The notes under the pieces were generated by a model, which was not told the origin of the DNA, did no database searches, and saw only the letters and a list, made by a program, of their open reading frames with translations. From contig JAUNUP010000068.1 in NCBI GenBank assembly GCA_030538115.1, positions 1 through 5,357 of the forward strand: a stretch of DNA of 5,357 nt, in the 5' to 3' direction. Position numbers and translations under genes: made by a program. Below, one piece after another: positions 1 to 5,357 of this stretch (position 1 is its first letter; every line of letters begins with the position of its first letter). The stretch is from Dermatophilus congolensis. GTDB taxonomy: Bacteria; Actinomycetota; Actinomycetes; Actinomycetales; Dermatophilaceae.

Positions 1-3000
1 CACCGAACTGCGCCTTACCACCCAGCGGCTGCTGCGTGATCATCGAGTACGGGCCGGTCGACCGCGCGTGGATCTTGTCGTCCACGAGGTGGTGCAGCTT
101 CAGCATGTAGATGTAGCCGACGCCGACCCGCTCGGGGTACGGCTCACCGGAGCGGCCGTCGAACAGCTGGGCCTTGCCGCCCTCGTCGACGAGCTTGAGG
201 CCGTCGCGCTGAGGCAGGCCGTGCTGCAGCAGACCCGTGATCTCCTCCTCGTTGGCGCCGTCGAACACCGGGGTCGCCACGCGGGCGCCGGGCTCGACGT
301 GGCCGAGGCCGACGTCCTTGAGGCGCTTGGCCCACGGCTCGTCGACGTCGTCGATGTCCCAACCGGCGTGCGAGATCCAGCCGAGGTGCGTCTCGAGCAC
401 CTGACCGACGTTCATGCGGCTCGGGACACCCAGCGGGTTGAGCACGATGTCCACCGGCGTGCCGTCCTCGAGGAACGGCATGTCCTCGACGGGCAGGATC
501 TTGGAGATGACGCCCTTGTTGCCGTGGCGTCCGGCCAGCTTGTCACCGTCGGAGATCTTGCGCTTCTGGGCCACGTAGACACGGACCAGCTGGTTCACGC
601 CCGGGGGCAGCTCGTCGCCCTCGTCCCGGTCGAAGACGCGGACGCCGATGACCGTTCCGGTCTCGCCGTGCGGCACCTTCATGGACGTGTCGCGGACCTC
701 GCGAGCCTTCTCACCGAAGATGGCGCGCAGCAGGCGCTCCTCGGGGGTCAGCTCGGTCTCGCCCTTCGGGGTGACCTTGCCGACGAGGATGTCGCCGGCG
801 CGGACGTCGGCACCGATGCGGACGATGCCGCGCTCGTCGAGGTCGCGCAGGACGTCCTCGGAGACGTTCGGGATCTCACGGGTGATCTCCTCGGCACCGA
901 GCTTGGTGTCGCGGGCGTCGATCTCGTGCTCCTCGATGTGGATCGAGGTGAGGATGTCGTCCTGGACCAGGCGCTGGCTCAGGATGATGGCGTCCTCGTA
1001 GTTGTGACCCTCCCACGGCATGAACGCGACCAGAAGGTTGCGGCCCAGCGCCATCTCGCCGTTGTCGGTGCAGGCACCGTCGGCCAGCGGCTGGCCCAGC
1101 TCGACGCGGTCACCGTCGGTGACCAGCGGGCGCTGGTTGATGCAGGTGGTCTGGTTCGAGCGGACGAACTTGCTCAGGCGGTAGCTGGTCTGCGTGCCGT
1201 CGTCGTTCATCACGTCGATGATGTCGCCCGAGACGCTGGTGACGACACCGGGCTTGTTGGCCACGGTCACCTCGCCGGCGTCGACCGCGCCGCGGTACTC
1301 CATGCCGGTGCCCACGTAGGGGGCCTCGTTGCGGAGCAGCGGGACGGCCTGGCGCTGCATGTTTGCGCCCATCAGGGCACGCGAAGCGTCGTCGTGCTCG
1401 AGGAACGGGATCAGCGCGGTCGCGACCGACACCATCTGGCGCGGCGACACGTCCATGTAGTGCACGTCGGAAGCCGGGACCTCGTCAGCATCGCCGTGCT
1501 TGACGCGGACCAGCACGCGATCCTCGACGAACTTGCCGGAGGCGTCGAGCTGGGCGTTGGCCTGCGCGACGATGTAGCGGTCCTCCTCGTCAGCGGTCAG
1601 GTAGTCGATCTGGTCGGTGACCCGGCCGTCCTCGACCTTGCGGTACGGCGTCTCGATGAAGCCGAACGCGTTGACGCGCGCGAAGGACGCCAGCGAGCCG
1701 ATCAGGCCGATGTTCGGGCCTTCAGGCGTCTCGATGGGGCACATGCGGCCGTAGTGCGACGGGTGGACGTCACGGACCTCCATGCCGGCGCGGTCACGGG
1801 ACAGACCACCCGGGCCGAGGGCCGAGAGACGACGCTTGTGCGTCAGGCCGGCCAGCGGGTTGTTCTGGTCCATGAACTGCGACAGCTGCGAGGTGCCGAA
1901 GAACTCCTTCAGCGCCGCCACGACGGGACGGATGTTGATCAGGGTCTGCGGCGTGATCGCCTCGATGTCCTGGGTCGTCATCCGGTCGCGGACCGTGCGC
2001 TCGAGGCGTCCGAGACCGATGCGGAGCTGGTTCTGGATCAGCTCGCCGACGGTGCGGAGGCGACGGTTGCCGAAGTGGTCGATGTCGTCGGTCTCGACCG
2101 GCTCCTCGCCGAGCGTCTCCTTGCCCTCGTGCAGCGCGACCACGTAGCGGATCGCGGCGACGATGTCCTCCATCGTCAGCACCTGCTGGTCGAACGGCAG
2201 CTCAAGACCCAGCTTCTTGTTGATCTTGTAGCGGCCCACCTTCGCCAGGTCGTAGCGCTTGCCGTTGAAGTAGTAGTTGTCGAGCATCGCCTGCGCGGCC
2301 TCACGCGTCGGGGGCTCACCCGGGCGCAGCTTGCGGTAGATGTCGAGCAGGGCCTCGTCCGTGTTGGCCGTGTTGTCCTTCTCGAGGGTCAGGCGGATCG
2401 ACTCGTAGTCCCCGAATTCCTCGAGGATCTGCTCGTTGGTCCAGCCCAGTGCCTTCAGCAGCACGGTCACGTTCTGCTTGCGCTTGCGGTCGAGGCGGAC
2501 GCCGACCATGTCGCGCTTGTCGACCTCGAACTCGAGCCACGCCCCACGGCTCGGGATGATCTTGCAGGTGAAGATGTCCTTGTCGGATGTCTTGTCGGGG
2601 GTCTGCTCGAAGTAGACGCCGGGGGAACGCACGAGCTGGCTGACGACCACGCGCTCGGTGCCGTTGATGACGAAGGTGCCCTTGTCGGTCATCAGCGGGA
2701 AGTCGCCCATGAAGACCGTCTGCGACTTGATCTCGCCGGTCTCGTTGTTCACGAACTCGGCGGTCACGAACAGCGGCGCGGAGTAGGTGACGTCACGGTC
2801 CTTGCACTCCTCGACCGTGTACTTCGGCTCCTCGAAACGGTGGTCGCGGAAACTCAGCGACATGGTCTCGGAGAGGTCCTCGATCGGGGAGATCTCCTCG
2901 AAGATCTCCTCCAGACCGGACTTGGTGTTGATGTCGGTCCGCCCCTGCTCGAGCGCGTCGGACACCCGCTGGCGCCACACGTCGTTGCCGACGAGCCAGT

Positions 3001-3127
3001 CGAAGGAGTCGACCTGCAGGTCGAGGAGGTTCGGGACTTCCATGGGCTCATGGATCTTCGCGAACGAGATCCGGCCACTGCTGGAAACGACGTTGGTGTT
3101 CTTCGACGCAGTGCGCGAGACGGCCAA
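1..3127 (-). CDS. rpoB: DNA-directed RNA polymerase beta subunit (partial, 3' end outside window)
   Basis: This is the beta subunit of RNA polymerase, which with beta' forms the catalytic core. The minus frame is open from 3127 to the left edge, giving 1042 codons; actinobacterial RpoB is about 1160-1180 residues, so roughly the last 120 (C-terminal clamp/anchor) are missing. Visible landmarks are [10 protein letters not shown] near the N-terminus, the rifampicin region [15 protein letters not shown] (from residue 411), [20 protein letters not shown] just after it, GHNYEDA with E711/D712, and [15 protein letters not shown] with K863 and K871, which match the two invariant active-site lysines of the family. 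The visible part ends at PLGGKAQFG. The start is TTG: it is preceded by GGAAGG and gives [12 protein letters not shown], in line with actinobacterial homologues. There is no frameshift, and no TTA, CTA or TCA codon over more than 1000 residues. rpoC would be expected beyond the left edge. Confidence 0.98.
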   Translation of the reverse strand, partial: MAVSRTASKNTNVVSSSGRISFAKIHEPMEVPNLLDLQVDSFDWLVGNDVWRQRVSDALEQGRTDINTKSGLEEIFEEISPIEDLSETMSLSFRDHRFEEPKYTVEECKDRDVTYSAPLFVTAEFVNNETGEIKSQTVFMGDFPLMTDKGTFVINGTERVVVSQLVRSPGVYFEQTPDKTSDKDIFTCKIIPSRGAWLEFEVDKRDMVGVRLDRKRKQNVTVLLKALGWTNEQILEEFGDYESIRLTLEKDNTANTDEALLDIYRKLRPGEPPTREAAQAMLDNYYFNGKRYDLAKVGRYKINKKLGLELPFDQQVLTMEDIVAAIRYVVALHEGKETLGEEPVETDDIDHFGNRRLRTVGELIQNQLRIGLGRLERTVRDRMTTQDIEAITPQTLINIRPVVAALKEFFGTSQLSQFMDQNNPLAGLTHKRRLSALGPGGLSRDRAGMEVRDVHPSHYGRMCPIETPEGPNIGLIGSLASFARVNAFGFIETPYRKVEDGRVTDQIDYLTADEEDRYIVAQANAQLDASGKFVEDRVLVRVKHGDADEVPASDVHYMDVSPRQMVSVATALIPFLEHDDASRALMGANMQRQAVPLLRNEAPYVGTGMEYRGAVDAGEVTVANKPGVVTSVSGDIIDVMNDDGTQTSYRLSKFVRSNQTTCINQRPLVTDGDRVELGQPLADGACTDNGEMALGRNLLVAFMPWEGHNYEDAIILSQRLVQDDILTSIHIEEHEIDARDTKLGAEEITREIPNVSEDVLRDLDERGIVRIGADVRAGDILVGKVTPKGETELTPEERLLRAIFGEKAREVRDTSMKVPHGETGTVIGVRVFDRDEGDELPPGVNQLVRVYVAQKRKISDGDKLAGRHGNKGVISKILPVEDMPFLEDGTPVDIVLNPLGVPSRMNVGQVLETHLGWISHAGWDIDDVDEPWAKRLKDVGLGHVEPGARVATPVFDGANEEEITGLLQHGLPQRDGLKLVDEGGKAQLFDGRSGEPYPERVGVGYIYMLKLHHLVDDKIHARSTGPYSMITQQPLGGKAQFG
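1805..1897 (-). other. rpoB: Rifampicin-resistance-determining region of rpoB (wild type at main positions)
   Basis: These codons encode RpoB residues 411-441, the rifampicin pocket. Aligned by eye with E. coli RpoB from G507, the usual resistance positions are wild type: D420 (E. coli D516), H430 (H526) and S435 (S531). The sequence reads [15 protein letters not shown], then [16 protein letters not shown]. Known family behaviour predicts a rifampicin-sensitive enzyme. Resistance by other routes cannot be judged from here. Confidence 0.9.
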
Positions 3128-3142
3128 GAGAATGGTCCTTCC
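3125..3142 (-). promoter_or_regulatory. rpoB ribosome binding site and TTG start
   Basis: GGAAGG on the minus strand (3137-3142) lies 9 bases before the TTG at 3127-3125. This pairing decides the start. The frame stays open upstream to a TAG near 3231, with other TTG codons, but none has a comparable Shine-Dalgarno sequence and none fits the family N-terminus. A non-AUG start may lower translation efficiency slightly. Confidence 0.8.
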
Positions 3143-3226
3143 AAAAAGAAACCCGGCTGGGAGGTTCTTTGCATGCGAAACGCCCCGCGTCAACTCGCCA
3201 CGGGTCGTCAAATGGGGCAAAGCCTG

Positions 3227-3255
3227 ATACTAGCCCGCCAAGGGCGGCCACGCAA
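3227..3255 (-). promoter_or_regulatory. Candidate proximal rpoB promoter
   Basis: The minus strand reads TTGCGT (3255-3250), a 17-base spacer, then TAGTAT (3232-3227). This resembles a housekeeping sigma promoter: three of six bases match at -35 and four of six at -10. Transcription would start near 3220, giving a 5' UTR of about 93 bases before the rpoB TTG. The spacer contains a small inverted repeat (CCGCC-CTT-GGCGG). This is a motif call without experimental support. Confidence 0.55.
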
Positions 3256-3320
3256 GTCTTGGGGCGCGTTGACCGACCGGCCACAGGTGAGCGCCGTTGC
3301 TCGCCGGTGTGGACGCCGTC

Positions 3321-3349
3321 AGCATAGCCCGCGCGGTGCCCGGAGTCAC
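3321..3349 (-). promoter_or_regulatory. Candidate distal rpoB promoter
   Basis: The minus strand reads GTGACT (3349-3344), a 17-base spacer, then TATGCT (3326-3321), with four of six consensus matches in each hexamer. TATGCT is a plausible actinobacterial -10. Transcription would start near 3314, giving a leader of about 187 bases before rpoB. The -35 begins two bases past the foot of the hairpin after rplL, so termination of one transcript and initiation of the next are placed back to back. Confidence 0.5.
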
Positions 3350-3351
3350 GG

Positions 3352-3381
3352 AAGGGCCCGCAGGAAATCCTGCGGGCCCTT
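3352..3381 (-). terminator. Hairpin terminator or attenuator after rplL
   Basis: A perfect 13-bp inverted repeat (AAGGGCCCGCAGG and its complement) with a 4-base loop lies 29 bases past the rplL stop codon. On the minus strand the stem ends in TT and continues CCGTGACT, so the U tract is weak. Partial termination, or a transcript 3'-end or processing site, fits better than complete termination. Known biology of the E. coli cluster, with an attenuator and RNase III site between rplL and rpoB, makes a partial barrier here reasonable. Confidence 0.7.
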
Positions 3382-3410
3382 GCGTTGGTGCGTCGGTGCG
3401 ACGCCAGAAG

Positions 3411-3806
3411 TCACTTGATGGTGACGGTGGCGCCGGCAGCCTCGAGCTGCTCCTTGGCCTTGGCGGCCGCGTCGCGGGCCACCTTCTCCAGGACCGGCTT
3501 CGGGGCGGCCTCGACGAGGTCCTTGGCCTCCTTGAGGCCGAGGGACGTGAGGGCGCGCACCTCCTTGATGACCTGGATCTTCTTCTCGCCGGCCGCCTCG
3601 AGGATGACGTCGACCTCGGAGGACTGCTCCTCCTCGGCAGCGGCCTCGCCGCCACCGGCGCCGGCCGGCGCAGCGGCGGCCACGGCCACCGGGGCGGCCG
3701 CGGTGACGCCGAAGGCGTCCTCGAACAGCTTGACGAACTCGGAGAGCTCGATCAGGGTCATCTCCTTGAAGGCGTCAAGGAGCTCGTCGTTGGTGAGCTT
3801 CGCCAT
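3411..3806 (-). CDS. rplL: 50S ribosomal protein L7/L12
   Basis: The gene encodes the 131-residue stalk protein L7/L12, which binds as dimers to L10 and recruits translational GTPases to the ribosome. The protein shows the expected three parts: an N-terminal dimerisation domain (residues 1-34, [20 protein letters not shown]), a flexible Ala/Gly/Glu-rich hinge (about 36-60), and a C-terminal factor-binding domain (about 62-131) containing the conserved [19 protein letters not shown]. Length is normal for the family. The ATG at 3806 has AAAGGAAG six bases upstream, and that Shine-Dalgarno sequence shares one base with the rplJ stop codon. Only 13 bases separate the two genes, so they are cotranscribed, and translational coupling is possible. 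L7/L12 is made in excess over L10 in the cell, which fits its own strong binding site. An in-frame upstream extension overlapping rplJ was not used. Confidence 0.98.
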   Translation of the reverse strand: MAKLTNDELLDAFKEMTLIELSEFVKLFEDAFGVTAAAPVAVAAAAPAGAGGGEAAAEEEQSSEVDVILEAAGEKKIQVIKEVRALTSLGLKEAKDLVEAAPKPVLEKVARDAAAKAKEQLEAAGATVTIK

Positions 3807-3819
3807 GGTTGGCTTCCTT

Positions 3820-4509
3820 TCAGTTTTCCGCGGTCTCGGCGGAGGTGTCATCTGCCGAGGCAGCGGGAGCTGCATCGGTTGCCGAGGCGTCCTCGGCGGT
3901 GTCGGGCTTCTGGTCGGCATCGGTGGCCTCGGGAGCGGCCTCTGGGGCAGCCGCCTCGGCGGCGGCCTCGCCGGCGCCTCCGATCAGGGCCGGGTTGGCC
4001 CCAGCCGCCTGCTCCAGGGCGCCGAAGGCACGAGCGGCCTGCGACAGCGGAGCGGCGATGAGGTAGACGGCCTTGCTGAGGTTCGCCTGCATGGCACCCG
4101 CCAGCTTGGCGAGCAGAACCTCGCGCGACTCGAGGTCGGCGAGCTTCTTGACCTCGGTGGCGTCGAGGACGCGACCGTCCATGACACCACCCTTGATGAC
4201 CAGAAGCGGGTTGTCCTTCGCGAAGTCGCGCAGACCCTTCGCCACGGTGGCAACGTCACCGCGGATGAAGGCGATCGCCGTGGGGCCGGTGAGCTGCTCA
4301 TCGAGCCCCTCGATACCAGCTTCCTTGGCGGCGATCTGGGTCAGAGTGTTCTTCGCGACGGCGTACGTGGCGTCCTCACCGAGAGCGCGGCGCAGGGCCT
4401 TGATGCTCGCAACGGTGAGACCACGGTATTCGGTCAGCACAGCGGCGTTCGCGGTGCTGAAGGCGTCCTTCAGCTCTGCGACCGCGGCTGCCTTGTCCGG
4501 CCTCGCCAT
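3820..4509 (-). CDS. rplJ: 50S ribosomal protein L10, with long Ala/acidic C-terminal tail
   Basis: The gene encodes L10 (229 residues), which anchors the L7/L12 stalk to 23S rRNA and represses its own mRNA in characterised systems. The N-terminal RNA-binding domain is clear: [29 protein letters not shown], and [15 protein letters not shown] near residues 51-65. The segment around 130-170 ([20 protein letters not shown], then [11 protein letters not shown]) corresponds to the domain end and the helix that carries L7/L12 dimers. The core ends near residue 178, close to the usual length (about 165 in E. coli, about 178 in mycobacteria). The remaining ~51 residues are almost only Ala, Glu, Asp, Pro, Ser and Thr, and look disordered. 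The ATG at 4509 is chosen for its family-like start and the GGAAGGAG ending four bases upstream. The gene is read from its own promoter and leader, and rplL follows after 13 bases. Confidence 0.97.
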   Translation of the reverse strand: MARPDKAAAVAELKDAFSTANAAVLTEYRGLTVASIKALRRALGEDATYAVAKNTLTQIAAKEAGIEGLDEQLTGPTAIAFIRGDVATVAKGLRDFAKDNPLLVIKGGVMDGRVLDATEVKKLADLESREVLLAKLAGAMQANLSKAVYLIAAPLSQAARAFGALEQAAGANPALIGGAGEAAAEAAAPEAAPEATDADQKPDTAEDASATDAAPAASADDTSAETAEN

Positions 4510-4550
4510 GGGTCTCCTTCCCACTTCTCATGTGTCAGGCCCAAGACATG

Positions 4551-4579
4551 AAAAAACCCCGGGCGCGCAGCGCACGGGG
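4551..4579 (-). terminator. Intrinsic terminator (attenuator) inside the rplJ leader
   Basis: On the minus strand CCCCG-TGCGC-TGC-GCGC-C-CGGGG (4579-4557) forms a compact GC-rich hairpin followed directly by six T residues (4556-4551). This is a textbook intrinsic terminator, yet it sits about 41 bases upstream of the rplJ start and downstream of its promoter. It must therefore be conditional or leaky. Attenuation of rplJL by L10-L12 is established for Bacillus subtilis. Applying it to this actinobacterium is inference. Confidence 0.8.
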
Positions 4580-4662
4580 AGACTGTTACCAGTACTTCGA
4601 TCGTGACACCTGCGCGGGATTTGCACTGCCCGAGGGCAGCCACCAGCGGTCTTAGGCTTCGA
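4580..4662 (-). promoter_or_regulatory. L10 leader RNA (autoregulatory binding site for L10)
   Basis: The minus-strand transcript carries elements I recognise from the L10 leader family: CCTAAGACCGCTGGTGG (4656-4640), a hairpin CTGCCC-TC-GGGCAG (4639-4626), then CAAATCCCGCGCAGG (4623-4609). The outer CCT (4656-4654) can pair with AGG (4611-4609), closing the kinked element that L10-L12 binds in known cases. A small ACTG-GTAA-CAGT hairpin (4593-4582) follows before the attenuator. The leader would begin near 4662, just past the -10. A further weak inverted repeat (CATGT/ACATG, 4550-4529) lies between the attenuator and the rplJ ribosome binding site. Confidence 0.85.
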
Positions 4663-4668
4663 TAACCC

Positions 4669-4697
4669 ATCTTACGCCAGGGCGCCGGTGGCACCAA
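4669..4697 (-). promoter_or_regulatory. rplJ promoter
   Basis: The minus strand reads TTGGTG (4697-4692), a 17-base spacer, then TAAGAT (4674-4669). Transcription would start about seven bases on, near 4662, right at the beginning of the L10 leader element. That coincidence supports the call. The -35 lies in what may be an eighth, degraded copy of the adjacent tandem repeat (4683-4702). Confidence 0.7.
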
Positions 4698-4702
4698 ATC
4701 CG

Positions 4703-4854
4703 CGCCGAGGGCCCCAGTTCGCGGCGTCGAGGGCCCCAGTTCACAGCGCCGAGGGCCCCAGTCGCGACATCGCAGGCCCCCGTCCAGAGGGTCGACAGCC
4801 CGTTCTCATGGCGTCGACAGCGGTGCTCGTGGTGTCAAGGACCCGTACTTCGAA
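4703..4854. repeat. Degenerate tandem array of seven 21-22 bp units upstream of rplJ
   Basis: On the plus strand units begin at 4703, 4725, 4747, 4768, 4790, 4812 and 4833, so the period is 21-22 bases. The first three share GAGGGCCCCAGT exactly and differ by a few bases elsewhere. Units 5 and 6 share GGCGTCGACAG-like cores (GTCGACAGC in both). Units 4 and 7 are more diverged but keep the register. A possible further copy at 4683-4702 (about 13 of 18 positions) overlaps the rplJ -35. There are no unrelated spacers, and no protein reading is convincing. Function is unknown. Confidence 0.75.
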
Positions 4855-4863
4855 GAGTGATGG

Positions 4864-4901
4864 ACGGCGAGGATCCTGACTCACGCGCGAGTTCTCGCCG
4901 T
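4864..4901. repeat. Inverted repeat ACGGCGAG / CTCGCCGT
   Basis: Two perfect 8-base arms (4864-4871 and 4894-4901) flank a 22-base centre. There is no T run on either side, so it is not an intrinsic terminator. In such G+C-rich DNA an 8-bp match at this distance could be chance. Confidence 0.35.
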
Positions 4902-4950
4902 TCGCCGCCCCAGGCGCCGTGGCACGGTGGGCCAGCCGCCCCCCGGGACG

Positions 4951-4974
4951 GAACTCCCTCAGCGGAGGGACTTC
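4951..4974. repeat. Hairpin with TCCCTC/GAGGGA stem
   Basis: TCCCTC-AGCG-GAGGGA is a perfect 6-bp stem with a 4-base loop. It extends through a C-C mismatch to three further pairs (GAA/TTC), giving nine pairs in ten positions. There is no adjacent T run, and no gene on either side to connect it to. It could be a transcript structure or a remnant. Confidence 0.4.
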
Positions 4975-5179
4975 ATCACCTGTTCCGCCTTTCTGGCGCT
5001 CCGCGCTCACCCCGATGAGTGAGTCGCGCCCCCGGCGTGGCCCAGGACCGCCCCATTCCGGCCGTCCCGGTGACCGCCCATGTCGTACGCCCGACGCGAC
5101 CCTCACTCTTGGGGCTTTCGCAACGTGTCTGTTCACCGTGCAGGTGTCGTTGATGGGGCTTTCAGGTGAGCTGGTGTGT

Positions 5180-5219
5180 GGCTGTGCCGGCTGTCGGCGG
5201 GCTGCGCGGGCTGTGCCGA
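5180..5219. repeat. Short ~10-bp imperfect tandem repeat
   Basis: Four consecutive decamers resemble one another: GGCTGTGCCG, GCTGTCGGCG, GGCTGCGCGG and GCTGTGCCGA. The first and last share GCTGTGCCG. On the minus-strand transcript this segment is C-rich and G-poor. It may be simple-sequence drift. Confidence 0.4.
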
Positions 5220-5259
5220 CGCTTGGTGGGCTTGGGGACGAAATGGCTGGGGAAGCAAG

Positions 5260-5291
5260 AAGAGGCCCCCAGTGTGTGCTGGGGGCCTCTT
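5260..5291 (-). terminator. Terminator of the rRNA operon
   Basis: A perfect 13-bp stem (AAGAGGCCCCCAG and its complement) with a 6-base loop lies 23 bases past the 5S rRNA 3' end. On the minus strand it is followed by CTTGCTTCCCC, a poor but pyrimidine-rich tail. The position after 5S and the stem strength make it the expected rrn terminator. The plus-strand tail (GTTTCACCCTTTTT) is more U-rich, but no plus-strand gene precedes it. Confidence 0.85.
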
Positions 5292-5314
5292 GTTTCACCC
5301 TTTTTGGGGGGTGT

Positions 5315-5357
5315 GTTCGGCGGTGTCCTACTCTCCCACACCCCTGCGGGTGCAGTA
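5315..5357 (-). rRNA. rrf: 5S ribosomal RNA (partial, 3' end only)
   Basis: The last 43 bases of the window read on the minus strand as the 3' third of a 5S rRNA: TACTGCACCCGCAGGGGTGT, then GGGAGAGTAGGACACCGCCG and AAC. GGGAGAGTAGG is the conserved helix IV/loop E strand, and the closing ACACCGCCGAAC is the 3' half of the terminal stem, as in actinobacterial 5S. The remaining ~75 bases, and presumably 23S and 16S, lie beyond the right edge. The exact 3' end may differ by one to three bases. Confidence 0.93.

Larger units (their letters stand above)
4855..5259. other. Intergenic region without a recognisable gene
   Basis: These ~400 bases lie between the rrn terminator and the tandem array. 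Frames that stay open give Pro/Arg/Ser-rich translations with no family resemblance. I see no tRNA and no plausible ribosome binding site with a start. Near the right end the plus strand is G-rich and C-poor, and GGGGCTTTC occurs twice (5111 and 5155). Confidence 0.7.

Noticed and set aside
1805..1897. Rifampicin-resistant or duplicate rpoB.
   Set aside because: The main resistance positions are wild type and the gene sits in its normal rplJL-rpoB context, so there is no sign of a resistance-type copy.
3188..3211. Two TTGACG hexamers on the minus strand, 18 bases apart, upstream of rpoB, as -35 elements.
   Set aside because: Neither has a -10-like hexamer at 16-18 bases; the pairs at 3227-3255 and 3321-3349 are better.
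2854..3284. Minus-strand frames of 106 and 78 codons overlapping the rpoB start.
   Set aside because: They overlap the first part of rpoB in other frames and carry no family signal; the rpoB frame is certain.
68..3418. A 1116-codon open frame on the plus strand.
   Set aside because: It is the codon-aligned antisense of rpoB. It exists because rpoB lacks TTA, CTA and TCA codons, and its translation is a Val/Asp/Leu/Arg-rich run with no family features.
4510..4524. GTG at 4524 as an earlier rplJ start, adding MGRRP.
   Set aside because: It would place the GGAAGGAG ribosome binding site inside the coding region; the ATG at 4509 follows that site and matches family N-termini.
3297..4551. Plus-strand open frames of 254 and 388 codons (3297-4061 and 3385-4551).
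   Set aside because: They are codon-aligned antisense shadows of rplL and rplJ, for the same reason as the one over rpoB.
4833..4838. A perfect TTGACA on the minus strand as a -35 element.
   Set aside because: No acceptable -10 hexamer occurs 16-19 bases downstream; it is part of a diverged tandem repeat unit.
4703..4854. CRISPR array.
   Set aside because: The 21-22 bp units are contiguous with no unique spacers, the copies are degenerate, and there are no cas genes.
4741..5298. A 185-codon minus-strand frame between the 5S gene and the tandem array.
   Set aside because: It starts inside the rrn terminator stem region, has no ribosome binding site I can see, and its Pro/Arg/Ser-rich translation has no recognisable domain and reads through the tandem repeats.

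Overview
The window carries the rplJ-rplL-rpoB part of a bacterial transcription and translation gene cluster, all on the minus strand, followed at the right edge by the 3' end of a 5S rRNA gene on the same strand. Base composition is strongly G+C rich. The RpoB, L10 and L7/L12 sequences look actinobacterial, and the RpoB N-terminus (short, with the run [20 protein letters not shown]) suggests Propionibacteriales, possibly Propionibacteriaceae. That placement is from memory of the families, not a search.

Layout in transcription order (right to left). The 5S rRNA end (5357-5315) is followed by a strong hairpin terminator (5291-5260) and about 560 bases without a credible gene. This stretch holds a G-poor, C-rich transcript segment, a short ~10-bp repeat, two hairpins and, next to the rplJ promoter, a degenerate tandem array of 21-22 bp units (4854-4703). 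Then come a -35/-10 promoter (4697-4669), an L10-type autoregulatory leader, an intrinsic terminator inside that leader (4579-4551), rplJ (L10, with a long Ala/acidic tail) and rplL (L7/L12). A 13-bp hairpin after rplL and two candidate promoters lead into rpoB. rpoB starts with TTG at 3127 and runs off the left edge with 1042 codons visible.

How it works together. L10 and L7/L12 form the ribosomal stalk, and L10 is expected to repress its own transcript through the leader. The hairpin and promoters between rplL and rpoB would let RNA polymerase beta subunit be made in a different ratio from the stalk proteins. The arrangement is unusual in that an rRNA operon end, not rplK-rplA, lies immediately upstream of rplJ.

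Most of the window is ordinary housekeeping sequence. The parts worth a second look are the leader attenuator with a possible antiterminator pairing, the 22-bp tandem array abutting the promoter, the L10 tail and the rrn-rplJ junction. I see no mobile element, CRISPR array, tRNA or new protein system.
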